The translations under genes were made by a program, and so were the position numbers. Source: Pictodentalium vernedei (Eukaryota; Mollusca; Scaphopoda; Dentaliida; Dentaliidae). From it: a stretch of 64,000 nt of DNA. The stretch is from positions 790,516,823 through 790,580,822 of the forward strand of contig CM062296.1 of NCBI GenBank assembly GCA_031216915.1, written 5' to 3'. Positions 43,301 to 51,320 of this stretch are shown piece after piece. Under the pieces are notes generated by a model. That model was not told the origin of the DNA. It worked only from the letters and a program-made list of their open reading frames with translations, and did not search any database. The stretch's first letter is position 1; every line of letters starts with the position of its first letter.

Positions 43301-45454
43301 TTGTGTCAGGGGTTTTTGCGAGTAACTAGGACTTATTGTTGTTCTTTCACAATGAAGGGACATTGTTCAAATTGTAATAGGAAGAAATATTCCTCTGACT
43401 TTCATGATCATTGTATTAATTGTAGTCAGTGTTCTCGCATTAATCCCTGTCCTATATGTGAACATTGGGATGAGAAACATTGGAAACGTGTGTCACGATA
43501 TGTTGTTTCTGGAGAAAGAGCGATGCCGGCTCTTTCTCCACAAGGTCACTCTACTCTCTCAGTTTCTATTTCAGAGGAACCAGAACAGGGTGATGTTTCC
43601 ATGTTATCTTCTTCAAGTGTGCGTCCGTCGTCACAAATGAATTCAGAGCTAGCGGCAAAAGTGCTCATGGAGATTAGACAAATGTCGTCCGCTAGCTCGC
43701 CCGGTGTAGCGTCCATTCACCGAATGGTTCGGCAGCCGGGTTTGTCTGATGCGGTCCAAGAGGAAATTTTGGGTGATGCGAGCACTATAAACATAATAGA
43801 TGCACACCCAGTGACGGCGGATAGTAAGCGAGAACAGAGGAAGCCTTTTAGTCCGGTTCCTAGCTCGTCCAGGTCCAGCCGGGCCGCGAGCGAGAGAGGT
43901 CCCTCTCTCGTACAACAACATCTGGGACCGGATGTTGTGGTACAAAATGTGTCTTTAGCGGAGCATACGTGCGCCGCTCGGGACGCTCCGTTGTATAAGC
44001 AGTCCGCAGAGACTGTTAAGGCTTCCTCTTCTCGTCAGCGCACACGACCGCACCTTGGCTGCGTGACCGCCGATATTTTACCAGCTTCGCCGATGAAGGA
44101 TTCTTCGACGACCAGGTCACACCATCCGGCAGCCAGGGATTCGAGACCGATGGACTCCGGACGTTCGCATAGGAAAAGTATGCGGGAGCCATCTGATGCG
44201 GAGCTGCCCTCGGCGAAGCAGCGAAAGACTGCGCCTCCGCAGGTCTCGACGTCGGACATTCTTGTGCAGATAGCACAGCTTATCGCAGCATCCCAGCAGC
44301 CGACAGAAACGGTGTCGGATCGAGAATTATCCGATGGCGCTGGGTTGGTACGCTCCGCCGAAGCATCGGGGGCGGACGACCGGGAACATCGGGAGGTCCG
44401 ACCGGATGGTGAAAGGGATACGGATGAATTGGAGCTATCCCTTTCGGAACAACATAAAGCTGCCGTGGACTTCATCCGGCACTTTCTCCCTCAAGTTGTT
44501 CCGTCGGGCCAGACTGCTGCGCTTCCGGACAAGAGAATTATAGCGTCATTGGACTCTGAATTTTTTGAGCGGTTCAGGGACATCGCTCCCGAGTTTCCGT
44601 CGCAGTCCAATAATGTTGCAAGAACATTTGAATTATTGAACGACGCTATATTTAAACTTGCTTCCAGGACGGGGAAAGCAAGTTTCTTGTCCGCTAATAC
44701 TCTTAACCTGCCTTTCATTAATGCAAGGAATAAATTCGATACGGCAGGACAGGGTATACTGAGAGTTCCTCTGCGTATGGACGACGAGGCAGAAGACTTA
44801 GAGCTATCATTACCGTCGTCAGCTTCTATTCCAACCGCGGTGTTGGAAACAGCTATTGCGTCTAACAGAGCCAATTTAGATGCCTTATCTTACGCAGATC
44901 ACCTTACTAAGGCGTTATCACTGCGCCTTCAAGGGGAAGAGTTTCAGGATATACAATCCTCTTTAAGACTTCTTTCAAGGGCAGTAGCTTATTCCACGTG
45001 TAACTCCGCCCTTTCAGTGGCAAATCTGGAGTTGGTTAGACGTGACGCAGCCCTAGCTACATCCACACTAGTGGATTCTAAGGTGAAGAACTCTCTTAGA
45101 GTCGCTTCGGTCTCAGGAGAACTTCTCTTTGACGGCAAGCTTTCCGCTATTTATGATAAAATTAAAAAGAAAGCTAATGATTCTCTGTTGTTCAGATCGG
45201 CTCCTAAAAAGTTGGATACAGCAGACACGAATAAGACAGGCACTTCTGGGTCTAATGCGCCCAAGAGAGGTTCCTATAGAGGTTCCGGTGCGTCCTCTTG
45301 GTCTTATTCGAGAGACCGTCAGGATAGCGACTCTCGTTCGGGACGTCCTTCAGGCCGGGACAATCGGTCGGACGCCCCGAGGTCGACGAGGCGAGGTGCG
45401 GGTCGTGGAAGACGTGGTTTCTCCTACCGCAGGCCTCGCAGGTCCAGGAGGTGA
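43301..45454 (+). CDS. DIRS Gag, full length (copy A)
   Basis: 717 codons. The more likely start is the internal Met at 43352 (CACAATGAAGG context), preceding the Cys/His cluster: CSNC, FHDHCINCSQC, NPCPICEHW, HWKR (residues ~21-56). Then come an acidic segment (SISEEPEQGD), a long Ser/Arg-rich low-complexity region, and a more ordered middle part (EQHKAAVDFIRHFLPQVV; RTFELLNDAIFKLASRTGK; LDALSYADHLTKALSLRLQ). A strongly basic Arg/Gly/Ser tail ends in RRPRRSRR. No retroviral CCHC box. Presumed structural, RNA-binding protein of the transposition particle. It overlaps the RT frame by ~325 bases; the stop TGA is at 45452-45454 and the RT frame is +1 to it. Confidence 0.88.
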   Translation: MCQGFLRVTRTYCCSFTMKGHCSNCNRKKYSSDFHDHCINCSQCSRINPCPICEHWDEKHWKRVSRYVVSGERAMPALSPQGHSTLSVSISEEPEQGDVSMLSSSSVRPSSQMNSELAAKVLMEIRQMSSASSPGVASIHRMVRQPGLSDAVQEEILGDASTINIIDAHPVTADSKREQRKPFSPVPSSSRSSRAASERGPSLVQQHLGPDVVVQNVSLAEHTCAARDAPLYKQSAETVKASSSRQRTRPHLGCVTADILPASPMKDSSTTRSHHPAARDSRPMDSGRSHRKSMREPSDAELPSAKQRKTAPPQVSTSDILVQIAQLIAASQQPTETVSDRELSDGAGLVRSAEASGADDREHREVRPDGERDTDELELSLSEQHKAAVDFIRHFLPQVVPSGQTAALPDKRIIASLDSEFFERFRDIAPEFPSQSNNVARTFELLNDAIFKLASRTGKASFLSANTLNLPFINARNKFDTAGQGILRVPLRMDDEAEDLELSLPSSASIPTAVLETAIASNRANLDALSYADHLTKALSLRLQGEEFQDIQSSLRLLSRAVAYSTCNSALSVANLELVRRDAALATSTLVDSKVKNSLRVASVSGELLFDGKLSAIYDKIKKKANDSLLFRSAPKKLDTADTNKTGTSGSNAPKRGSYRGSGASSWSYSRDRQDSDSRSGRPSGRDNRSDAPRSTRRGAGRGRRGFSYRRPRRSRR

Positions 45455-47444
45455 TGGCTTAAACCTCTATCGTGTTCCGGTTGGCGGAAGGTTGTCGAGT
45501 TTTTCACAAGAGTGGGCGTCGATTACGGATGACCCTTGGGTGAGAGGAGTGACTTCGGAAGGTCTAAAGATATCCTTCAAACGAAAGCCTCCATTAACTC
45601 GAAGTCCAAAGTGGACTCATCTTCCGTCAAATCCACAGAAAAGAGACGCTCTGTTATCAGAGGTGCAGTCTCTTTTAATGAAGAACGCGGTAGAGGTCGT
45701 AGAAAACCAGGAATCTCTGGGATTCTACAGCCATCTGTTTCTGGTTCCGAAACCAGACGGCTCGTTCCGTCCAGTCATAGATTTGAGCTGGATAAACAAG
45801 CTGATCGTCGCTCCGAAGTTTTATATGGAGACGATTCGATCGGTCAGAGCGAGTATTCGGGTGAACGATTATGCAACGAGCATAGATCTCAAAGATGCGT
45901 ACTTTCACGTCATGGTACATCCGACATTCCGAAAGTATCTACGCTTCGCAGTCCTAGGAGTGGTGTATCAGTTCCGGGCCATGTGCTTCGGATTGAATCT
46001 AGCACCCTGGGCTTTCACTCGGGTAATGAACTCGGTAATGATCTACTTCCGAGCTCATTCGTCTGCGGTAACGTCGGCCTACCTGGACGACATTCTTCAG
46101 AGGTACGGCAACGAGTTAACGCTTCAGAACGATGTTCAGAATCTTCTTCTATTGCTCCGACGTCTCGGTTTTATAGTAAACGAGGAGAAGTCGGATCTGG
46201 TGCCGTCCAAGTCATTCACTCATCTGGGAATGAGCTTCGAGACGCACAACAATCTCGTTCGTCTGCCGTTAACCAGAGCGAAATTAGTCAGTTGTTACGC
46301 TCGCTATTGTCTGCACGCAGACAAAGTCACGGCGAGAGAATTTATGAGACTGATAGGTCTGTGCGGAGCCGCCGCGGATCTCATTCCGATGGGGCGGCTA
46401 CGCACACGTCCTCTTCAAATTTTCCTGACTCAGAATTGGAGTGTGAAAATTCATTCGCTCGATGTAGACGTTCTCTTGTCAGATCAAGTGAAACAAGAGA
46501 TTCAGACTTGGGCAAACATTCAGTGGTTAACTCAAGGAGTTCCGCTGCAGTTGCCGGATCCGAGTTTTACCGTTATGACGGATGCCAGTCAAACAGGTTG
46601 GGGTGCATCATTAATCCCAACGGATTCGAGATGCCAGGGTCTTTGGGATCCGCAATTCCTGTGCAAGCACATAAACATCAAGGAAATGATGTCAATTTGG
46701 CTTGCGTTACGTCACTGGATGGACATTATTCACGATGCTCATGTCCAAATCCTATCCGACAATACGACAGTAGTGGCGTATATACAGAATCAGGGAGGCA
46801 CTCATTCAGTTCCGTTGTTCAATCTAACGGAAAGAATCCTTCTGTTTGCGTTAGAACATCACGTTCTTCTTTCGGTCCGTCACATACCGGGTCGTCTGAA
46901 TGTGCTAGCAGACTCCCTTTCACGAAAGGGTCGCTTGTTGCCGTCGGAGTGGACTCTCAACAAACAAGTATTCAATCAGATTTGCTACCAATGGGAACGG
47001 CCAATGATAGACTTATTTGCGACACATCTCAACAATCAGTTGCAGACGTATGTGTCTCCGTGTCCGGATCCAAGAGCATTTGCAGTAGACGCTCTGTCGA
47101 TCCCTTGGGACGGAATGATAGGATATGCGTATCCTCCAGCGCCGTTAATTCAACAAGTATTGCTAAAGATAAAACAATCTCAATGCAAGATTCTGTTGGT
47201 AGCATCTCTGTCGCCACAGAGACCGTGGATAAATCTACTCAGGTGTCTGTTGTGGGACCTACCGCGGAAGCTTCCTCCACGAGAGGATCTTCTTTCGCAG
47301 GGGAAATCGCGCCAACTCCATCACAACCCGCAAGGTCTCAACCTTCACGTTTTTCCGTTGTGCGGTCCTTCTTGCATGGCAAGCACTTTACAGGACGAGC
47401 AGTGGACGCGATTTCTAACTGTAGGAGGACCTCCTCTTCGCTAA
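45129..47444 (+). CDS. DIRS reverse transcriptase-RNase H (copy A)
   Basis: 771-codon frame, the enzyme that copies the element RNA into DNA. RT: SFRPVIDLSWINKL (212-224), DLKDAYFHV with first catalytic Asp (~253), CFGLNLAPWAFTR (~286-298) and YLDD (318-321). RNase H: TDAS Asp (~484), KEM Glu (~519), SDNTT Asp (~544), LADSLSR Asp (~594). The C-terminal region DLFATHLNNQ...CPDPRAFAVDAL (628-655) is typical of DIRS and Ngaro polyproteins. There is no protease, no integrase and no DAM-type methyltransferase (no DPPY). The first ~110 codons overlap gag, so true translation may begin by frameshift near the gag stop or at an internal Met; the sequence does not settle this. Confidence 0.9.
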   Translation: MTASFPLFMIKLKRKLMILCCSDRLLKSWIQQTRIRQALLGLMRPREVPIEVPVRPLGLIRETVRIATLVRDVLQAGTIGRTPRGRRGEVRVVEDVVSPTAGLAGPGGDGLNLYRVPVGGRLSSFSQEWASITDDPWVRGVTSEGLKISFKRKPPLTRSPKWTHLPSNPQKRDALLSEVQSLLMKNAVEVVENQESLGFYSHLFLVPKPDGSFRPVIDLSWINKLIVAPKFYMETIRSVRASIRVNDYATSIDLKDAYFHVMVHPTFRKYLRFAVLGVVYQFRAMCFGLNLAPWAFTRVMNSVMIYFRAHSSAVTSAYLDDILQRYGNELTLQNDVQNLLLLLRRLGFIVNEEKSDLVPSKSFTHLGMSFETHNNLVRLPLTRAKLVSCYARYCLHADKVTAREFMRLIGLCGAAADLIPMGRLRTRPLQIFLTQNWSVKIHSLDVDVLLSDQVKQEIQTWANIQWLTQGVPLQLPDPSFTVMTDASQTGWGASLIPTDSRCQGLWDPQFLCKHINIKEMMSIWLALRHWMDIIHDAHVQILSDNTTVVAYIQNQGGTHSVPLFNLTERILLFALEHHVLLSVRHIPGRLNVLADSLSRKGRLLPSEWTLNKQVFNQICYQWERPMIDLFATHLNNQLQTYVSPCPDPRAFAVDALSIPWDGMIGYAYPPAPLIQQVLLKIKQSQCKILLVASLSPQRPWINLLRCLLWDLPRKLPPREDLLSQGKSRQLHHNPQGLNLHVFPLCGPSCMASTLQDEQWTRFLTVGGPPLR

Positions 47445-48400
47445 ACTATGCGGCTAAGTGGAAGGTTTTTCGTCGTTGGTGTAGGGATCATTCTGTAGAT
47501 ATATTTGATCCCTCTATACCAGACATTGCAAACTTTCTAGTATACTTGTTTGACGAAATCAAACTGCAGCCTGTTACTATAAAGGGTTATAGATCTATGT
47601 TATCTGATACCTATGCACATCATGATAGTTTACAAATTGGATCTAATGTCTCTTTATCGAAGTTGGTTAGAAACTTTTCGATAAATAGACCCAGAACTCT
47701 TAGATTAATTCCTAAGTGGAATTTAGCTTGGGTTCTCCTTAAATTGAAGGAAAAGCCATTTGAACCTCTTGGGACAGTAGATTTCAAATTCTTATCTTAT
47801 AAGACAGCTTTTCTCTTAGCTTTCTCTTCTGCCAGAAGAGTCAGTGAGCTTCATGCACTATCGGTGGATGATTCTCATTATCGTAGTGTTGGGAACACTA
47901 TCACCTTCACTACTAATGTGGGTTTTTTAGCTAAGAATCAGGCTCCTAATAAATATCCGGAACCTATTGTTATTAAGGCTCTTCCGTCTTCAGACGGGCG
48001 TAGGCCTTTACTCTGTCCTGTTAGAGCACTACGTATCTATAAACAGAGATCTCAGTTTATCAGAAAGGGACGAAAACGTTTCTTTCTGTCTTTGATGCCT
48101 AATAGAAAGGACATTTCAGTCCATTCTATTGCTAGATGGATTCAGTTAACTATCCGTACTGCTTATGAAGATTTATCTTCTTCTCAGCAGTCTGTGCTTA
48201 AGATTTCTGCTCATGAAGTAAGAGCTCTTTCTACTTCCTGGGCTTATGCTAATAGTGTTGCTATTACAGATTTAATGAAGGCTGCTTATTGGTCTCAGCC
48301 ATCCACATTTACGAATTTTTATCTCAGAAATATTGAGTCCATTTCTGGAGACCTGCATTGTTTAGGTCCGTTATCTGTTGCTCAGAATGTCGTCCACTAA
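45536..48400 (+). CDS. DIRS tyrosine recombinase in a long overlapping ORF (copy A)
   Basis: 954 codons open without a stop, in the gag frame, overlapping the RT/RNase H gene for ~1.9 kb. The recombinase domain is the C-terminal ~345 residues, from about FSVVRSFLHGKHFTGRAV: an N-terminal DNA-binding part (NYAAKWKVFRRWC; KGYRSMLSDTYAHH), then the catalytic Arg in ARRVSELHAL (~768), HEVR (893-896) and Tyr in TFTNFYLR (~929). It would recombine the circular cDNA with the target, explaining the lack of target duplications. The upstream ~600 residues are Ser-rich and of unknown worth; they may be coding overlap or simply open. Closest paralogue: the ORF at 62244-63983, nearly identical. Confidence 0.85.
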   Translation: MGERSDFGRSKDILQTKASINSKSKVDSSSVKSTEKRRSVIRGAVSFNEERGRGRRKPGISGILQPSVSGSETRRLVPSSHRFELDKQADRRSEVLYGDDSIGQSEYSGERLCNEHRSQRCVLSRHGTSDIPKVSTLRSPRSGVSVPGHVLRIESSTLGFHSGNELGNDLLPSSFVCGNVGLPGRHSSEVRQRVNASERCSESSSIAPTSRFYSKRGEVGSGAVQVIHSSGNELRDAQQSRSSAVNQSEISQLLRSLLSARRQSHGERIYETDRSVRSRRGSHSDGAATHTSSSNFPDSELECENSFARCRRSLVRSSETRDSDLGKHSVVNSRSSAAVAGSEFYRYDGCQSNRLGCIINPNGFEMPGSLGSAIPVQAHKHQGNDVNLACVTSLDGHYSRCSCPNPIRQYDSSGVYTESGRHSFSSVVQSNGKNPSVCVRTSRSSFGPSHTGSSECASRLPFTKGSLVAVGVDSQQTSIQSDLLPMGTANDRLICDTSQQSVADVCVSVSGSKSICSRRSVDPLGRNDRICVSSSAVNSTSIAKDKTISMQDSVGSISVATETVDKSTQVSVVGPTAEASSTRGSSFAGEIAPTPSQPARSQPSRFSVVRSFLHGKHFTGRAVDAISNCRRTSSSLNYAAKWKVFRRWCRDHSVDIFDPSIPDIANFLVYLFDEIKLQPVTIKGYRSMLSDTYAHHDSLQIGSNVSLSKLVRNFSINRPRTLRLIPKWNLAWVLLKLKEKPFEPLGTVDFKFLSYKTAFLLAFSSARRVSELHALSVDDSHYRSVGNTITFTTNVGFLAKNQAPNKYPEPIVIKALPSSDGRRPLLCPVRALRIYKQRSQFIRKGRKRFFLSLMPNRKDISVHSIARWIQLTIRTAYEDLSSSQQSVLKISAHEVRALSTSWAYANSVAITDLMKAAYWSQPSTFTNFYLRNIESISGDLHCLGPLSVAQNVVH

Positions 48401-49010
48401 ACAGTTGCAACTATAGTTATGCAGGCTTTCTGTTCCGGCAGTGACTCCGTCCGGCTGCCCTCTTCGCTCTGGGCTATTTGACCCAGGGCAAGGGGAAGGG
48501 AGGGGGGGGGGGGGCGGGTGTTCCCTTAGGTCACCTGCTTTATAGTGAAAAGCAAGGGAATGCCTCCTCCAAGTCAGTATTTCTGAGTCGCTTCCGGGAT
48601 GGTTTTAAAGTGTAATATTAATGTTTAAATTCATTCATGTCTTATTTTTAAAGTGTAGCTCGGTGTGAAGCATTTGTATATGTCAAGTGTCAAACGGGCT
48701 TTAATATACAATACTCGGACACTTTTAAATGATTATAAAGAGTCTCAATTCTCTGGACTACTTTATTTATTGGCTTGCTTTAAAAATAATTAGTATAAGG
48801 GTTATACTGGATGTTAATAGAGAACATGAATGTTATTGTGCTCAATTATTAAGGGTAGTGTATCTTTCTAATTTAATATTAAATAAGAAAGATACATGTA
48901 AAGCCTAATACTCCTTTTCTCCTTAAGGGGTTACCTCTTTACTATATAGTTGAGCTTATTGGATTTTCCTCTATGTCCTAGGCCCTCCAGCCTGTTTACT
49001 ATTCAGCTAA

Positions 49011-49092
49011 GTCTGGGTCATTGGTACAGTATAAAAATGTTAAAAAATTTATAGTAATTTATATATTTTTTATACTTACCAATGACCCAGAC
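49011..49092 (+). repeat. Internal complementary region of copy A
   Basis: 82 bases reading, in element sense, TACAGTATAAAAAT|GTTAAAAAATTT, i.e. the reverse complement of the circle junction (3' end joined to 5' end). Intact. Confidence 0.9.
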
Positions 49093-49167
49093 GGGGATGG
49101 CCCTCCCTGGAGTTGGGAACTCTTGCCTCCCCGCTGAGTACATAGCGCTGACCAGGCACTGCCAGTA

Positions 49168-49395
49168 AGAATGATAATTGGCGCCAATTTCGGGACGACT
49201 GCATCACTGCGCATGCGCAGTAGAGGCGTACTATGGAGGTCCTTTAGGACATGATTTCTTTTTGTTTTGGATGCAAATTTTGGGGATTGGGGGGCAAAAT
49301 TTGTGTTTGGCCCTGGTTTTGTTGGAGTTAGCACCAGCTAAGTCTGGGTCATTGGTAAGTATAAAAAATATATAAATTACTATAAATTTTTTAAC
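49168..49395 (+). repeat. 3' terminal inverted repeat of copy A
   Basis: Complement of the 5' repeat with ATTGGCGCCAAT near 49178 and TGCGCATGCGCA at 49208-49219, plus an outer extension GGTAAGTATAAAAAATATAT...TTTTTTAAC not present at the 5' end. TTGGTAAGTATA is a close match to a 5' splice site in element sense. Confidence 0.88.
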
Positions 49396-50366
49396 TTTTC
49401 AGCGAAGCCCAAGTTTCTGAAAAGTAACGTTGAGCCCCAATGGATCCCAAGGGTAAGTGTGGTCAAAAAATTTTAAAATTATTTTAAATAATATTGCAAC
49501 ACTTACGGATAATAATAATGTATCTTGTAGTGAGATAAACTACTCCAAAGGCAAAAAGTCCCCCTCAAAAAAGACTGTTGCCAATGTAAACAAGAAGTGT
49601 AAAAACACCAGAAAACATGACTCCAGGCACTGACAATACTGGCCCGAAATCAGTTATCAAAATTACGCACTATCTGATGCAAAACAGAGACTTCCAGAGA
49701 AGAATCTGCAGAACATCAGATGGTAGATGCAGAACACAACGTCTAAACACCCATGGGTGAAAACGTAAACATGGGGAAACTAACAGAATTCATTCTGTAA
49801 CCAACCCAATTCTCCCAAGAAATTTTAGGAGTAATCTTACTCAAAAAATATGCCAAAAGAATGGGAGAATAGCAAGGGGGGACTTACAGGATAAGGAGAG
49901 AGGAAACACTGAATAAGCAGTGCAACTTCAAAGTAAGAATGACAACAACAGGCCCATGCCTCGAAAATAGGCAACTTAACATAATTTTATAACAAAATTT
50001 TAAGTTACAGCCCTGATTATTTTCTGTCACTCCTTTTTCCTCTCCACCTTCTCTATCCTCCTTAGAATCACCATTTCTCCAATATTTATGTGTCTGGCAT
50101 CATTTAAACTGAGATTTACAAGCACAAAGATCAGTGAGATGTTAACTGATGAAGGGCCAAACAAAGAATGGTGATTGGCGCCAATTTCGGAACGTCCTTG
50201 ACACTGCGCATGCGCAGTGGGGGCAGAGTATGGAGGTCCTTTAGGACATGATTTCTTTTGGTTTTAGATGCAAATTTTGGGGATTGGGGGGCGAAATTTG
50301 TGTTTGGCCCTAGATTTTTTAGAGTTAGCACCAGCTAAGTCTGGGTCATTGGTACAGTATAAAAAT
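49396..50366 (-). repeat. 5' UTR and 5' terminal repeat of copy B
   Basis: Continuation of B after copy A: TTTTCAGCGAAGCCCAAG at 49396, the family 5' UTR including the uninterrupted GCCTCGAAAATAGGCAAC near 49960-49980 (the empty site of copy N), then the terminal repeat with ATTGGCGCCAAT, TGCGCATGCGCA (50205-50216) and outer end at 50366. Confidence 0.9.
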
Positions 50367-50439
50367 ATAATATTTTTTCAGCTGCTGAATCTGCATATTA
50401 CGCGGGCGGATGTGAGCGATTCAATGGGTAAAGGGTTAA
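50367..50439. mobile_element. piggyBac-type MITE (variant I), right part
   Basis: Right subterminal region (ATAATATTTTTTCAGCTGCTG, GCGGGCGGATG, GGGTAAAGGG) and TTAA at 50436-50439 of the MITE that starts at 37881. Confidence 0.85.
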
Positions 50440-50946
50440 CATTTGCCTCGGAAATTCAAAGGGTCTAGTTTTTATAACTTTATTGTCGATGTGAATTAAA
50501 AATATGAGACAGACTCTACACACCTTACTTTATCAGGGCAATGGGACTGTAAAATTAGAAAAATCAAGTTCTTCAAGAAAAAAATTTGTTTTGCAGAAAG
50601 GTCAAAAGAGGACAGGCCAGATGTCAGGATGAGCTCGCTCCAATGAGGGGTCACATGATATGGTTTTGTTGAAATTTTTCGAAAAATAATATTTTTTCAG
50701 CTGCTGAATTTGCATATTACATGAGTGGATGCGGGCGATTCAAAGGGTAAAAGGGTTAATATTTGCCTTGGAAATTCAAAGGGTACAGTTTTTAGAACTT
50801 TATTGTCGATCTGAATTAAAAATATGAGACAGACTCTACACACCCTACTTTATCAGGGCAATGGGACTGTGAAATTAGAAAAATCAAGTTCTTCAAGAAA
50901 AAAATTTGTTTTGCAGAAAGGTCAAAAGAGGACAAGCCAGATGTCA
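50367..50946. repeat. 320-bp tandem duplication
   Basis: The MITE right half plus ~190 bases of flank (ATTTGCCT(C/T)GGAAATTCAAAG...CCAGATGTCA) occurs twice with exact 320-base spacing (TTAA at 50436 and 50756; ATGTCA at 50621 and 50941). The first copy starts at ~37989 on the far side of the inserted element B. Unit identity is about 95% by eye. Confidence 0.85.
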
Positions 50947-51320
50947 ACATATTTCTGAAGAGGATCAGCTTTATATCACAGCAATTAGCCTTTGATATTG
51001 AAATAATCTATTTTTTGGAAAGGGTATAATCTAACTTCTCAGATGCATATTATGCAATATTAAGTGGTGTCTTGTTGTGGAAACCATGTAAGCAAATAAT
51101 AACTAGGTGTCAAAAGTTCTGAGCCAGACCCGACTTGTGACAGTTGGATTTGGATGTGGGGGGTAAATAAACTTGAACCAAGTCTGTGACCTTTACCTTG
51201 TAGACAATCTTAACAACCTTAAAGGCGACACACCCTCTGGTGGTGGGCAACATTAATACCAAGTATCATTAATATCCTTCAAGCCCATCAACAGTTCTGA
51301 GCCAGACACAACTTGTTATA

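Larger units (their letters stand above)
42267..49395 (+). mobile_element. Apparently intact DIRS retrotransposon (copy A)
   Basis: 7,129-base plus-strand element. Left end ATTTTTATACTGTACC at 42267, right end TTTTTTAAC at 49395. Removing it restores AATATT|TTTTCAGC, the exact sequence at the same place in E2, so there is no target duplication. Order: 5' inverted repeat (42267-42468), 5' UTR, gag (43301-45454), RT/RNase H (45129-47444), recombinase (within 45536-48400), 3' UTR with a G run near 48503-48515, internal complementary region (49011-49092), 3' inverted repeat (49168-49395). All catalytic motifs are present and no frame is broken, so it may be autonomous. Terminal inverted repeats with an internal complementary region place it in DIRS proper, not Ngaro or PAT (split direct repeats). 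Confidence 0.93.
38049..50366 (-). mobile_element. Internally deleted DIRS element (copy B), interrupted
   Basis: Minus-strand element of ~5.2 kb, present as 38049-42266 and 49396-50366; the plus-strand element A sits in its 5' UTR. The 3' terminal repeat is at 38049-38280, the internal complementary region at 38352-38433 and the 5' terminal repeat at ~50160-50366. Coding part: recombinase intact (39045-40085), RT and first half of RNase H deleted, gag with an internal deletion. It lies inside a piggyBac-type MITE. Defective, but all cis-acting ends are present. Confidence 0.92.

Noticed and set aside
45675-45920. Antisense ORFs over gag, RT and recombinase
   Set aside because: Shadows of real frames; they recur in every copy only because the sense strand is conserved.
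47010-47444. DAM-type methyltransferase domain as in some DIRS elements
   Set aside because: No DPPY or S-adenosylmethionine-binding motif in the region after RNase H; the frame ends ~140 codons after the DLFATHLNNQ block.
42267-49395. LTR retrotransposon or endogenous retrovirus
   Set aside because: Ends are inverted, not direct; no protease or DDE integrase; a tyrosine recombinase is present and there is no target duplication.
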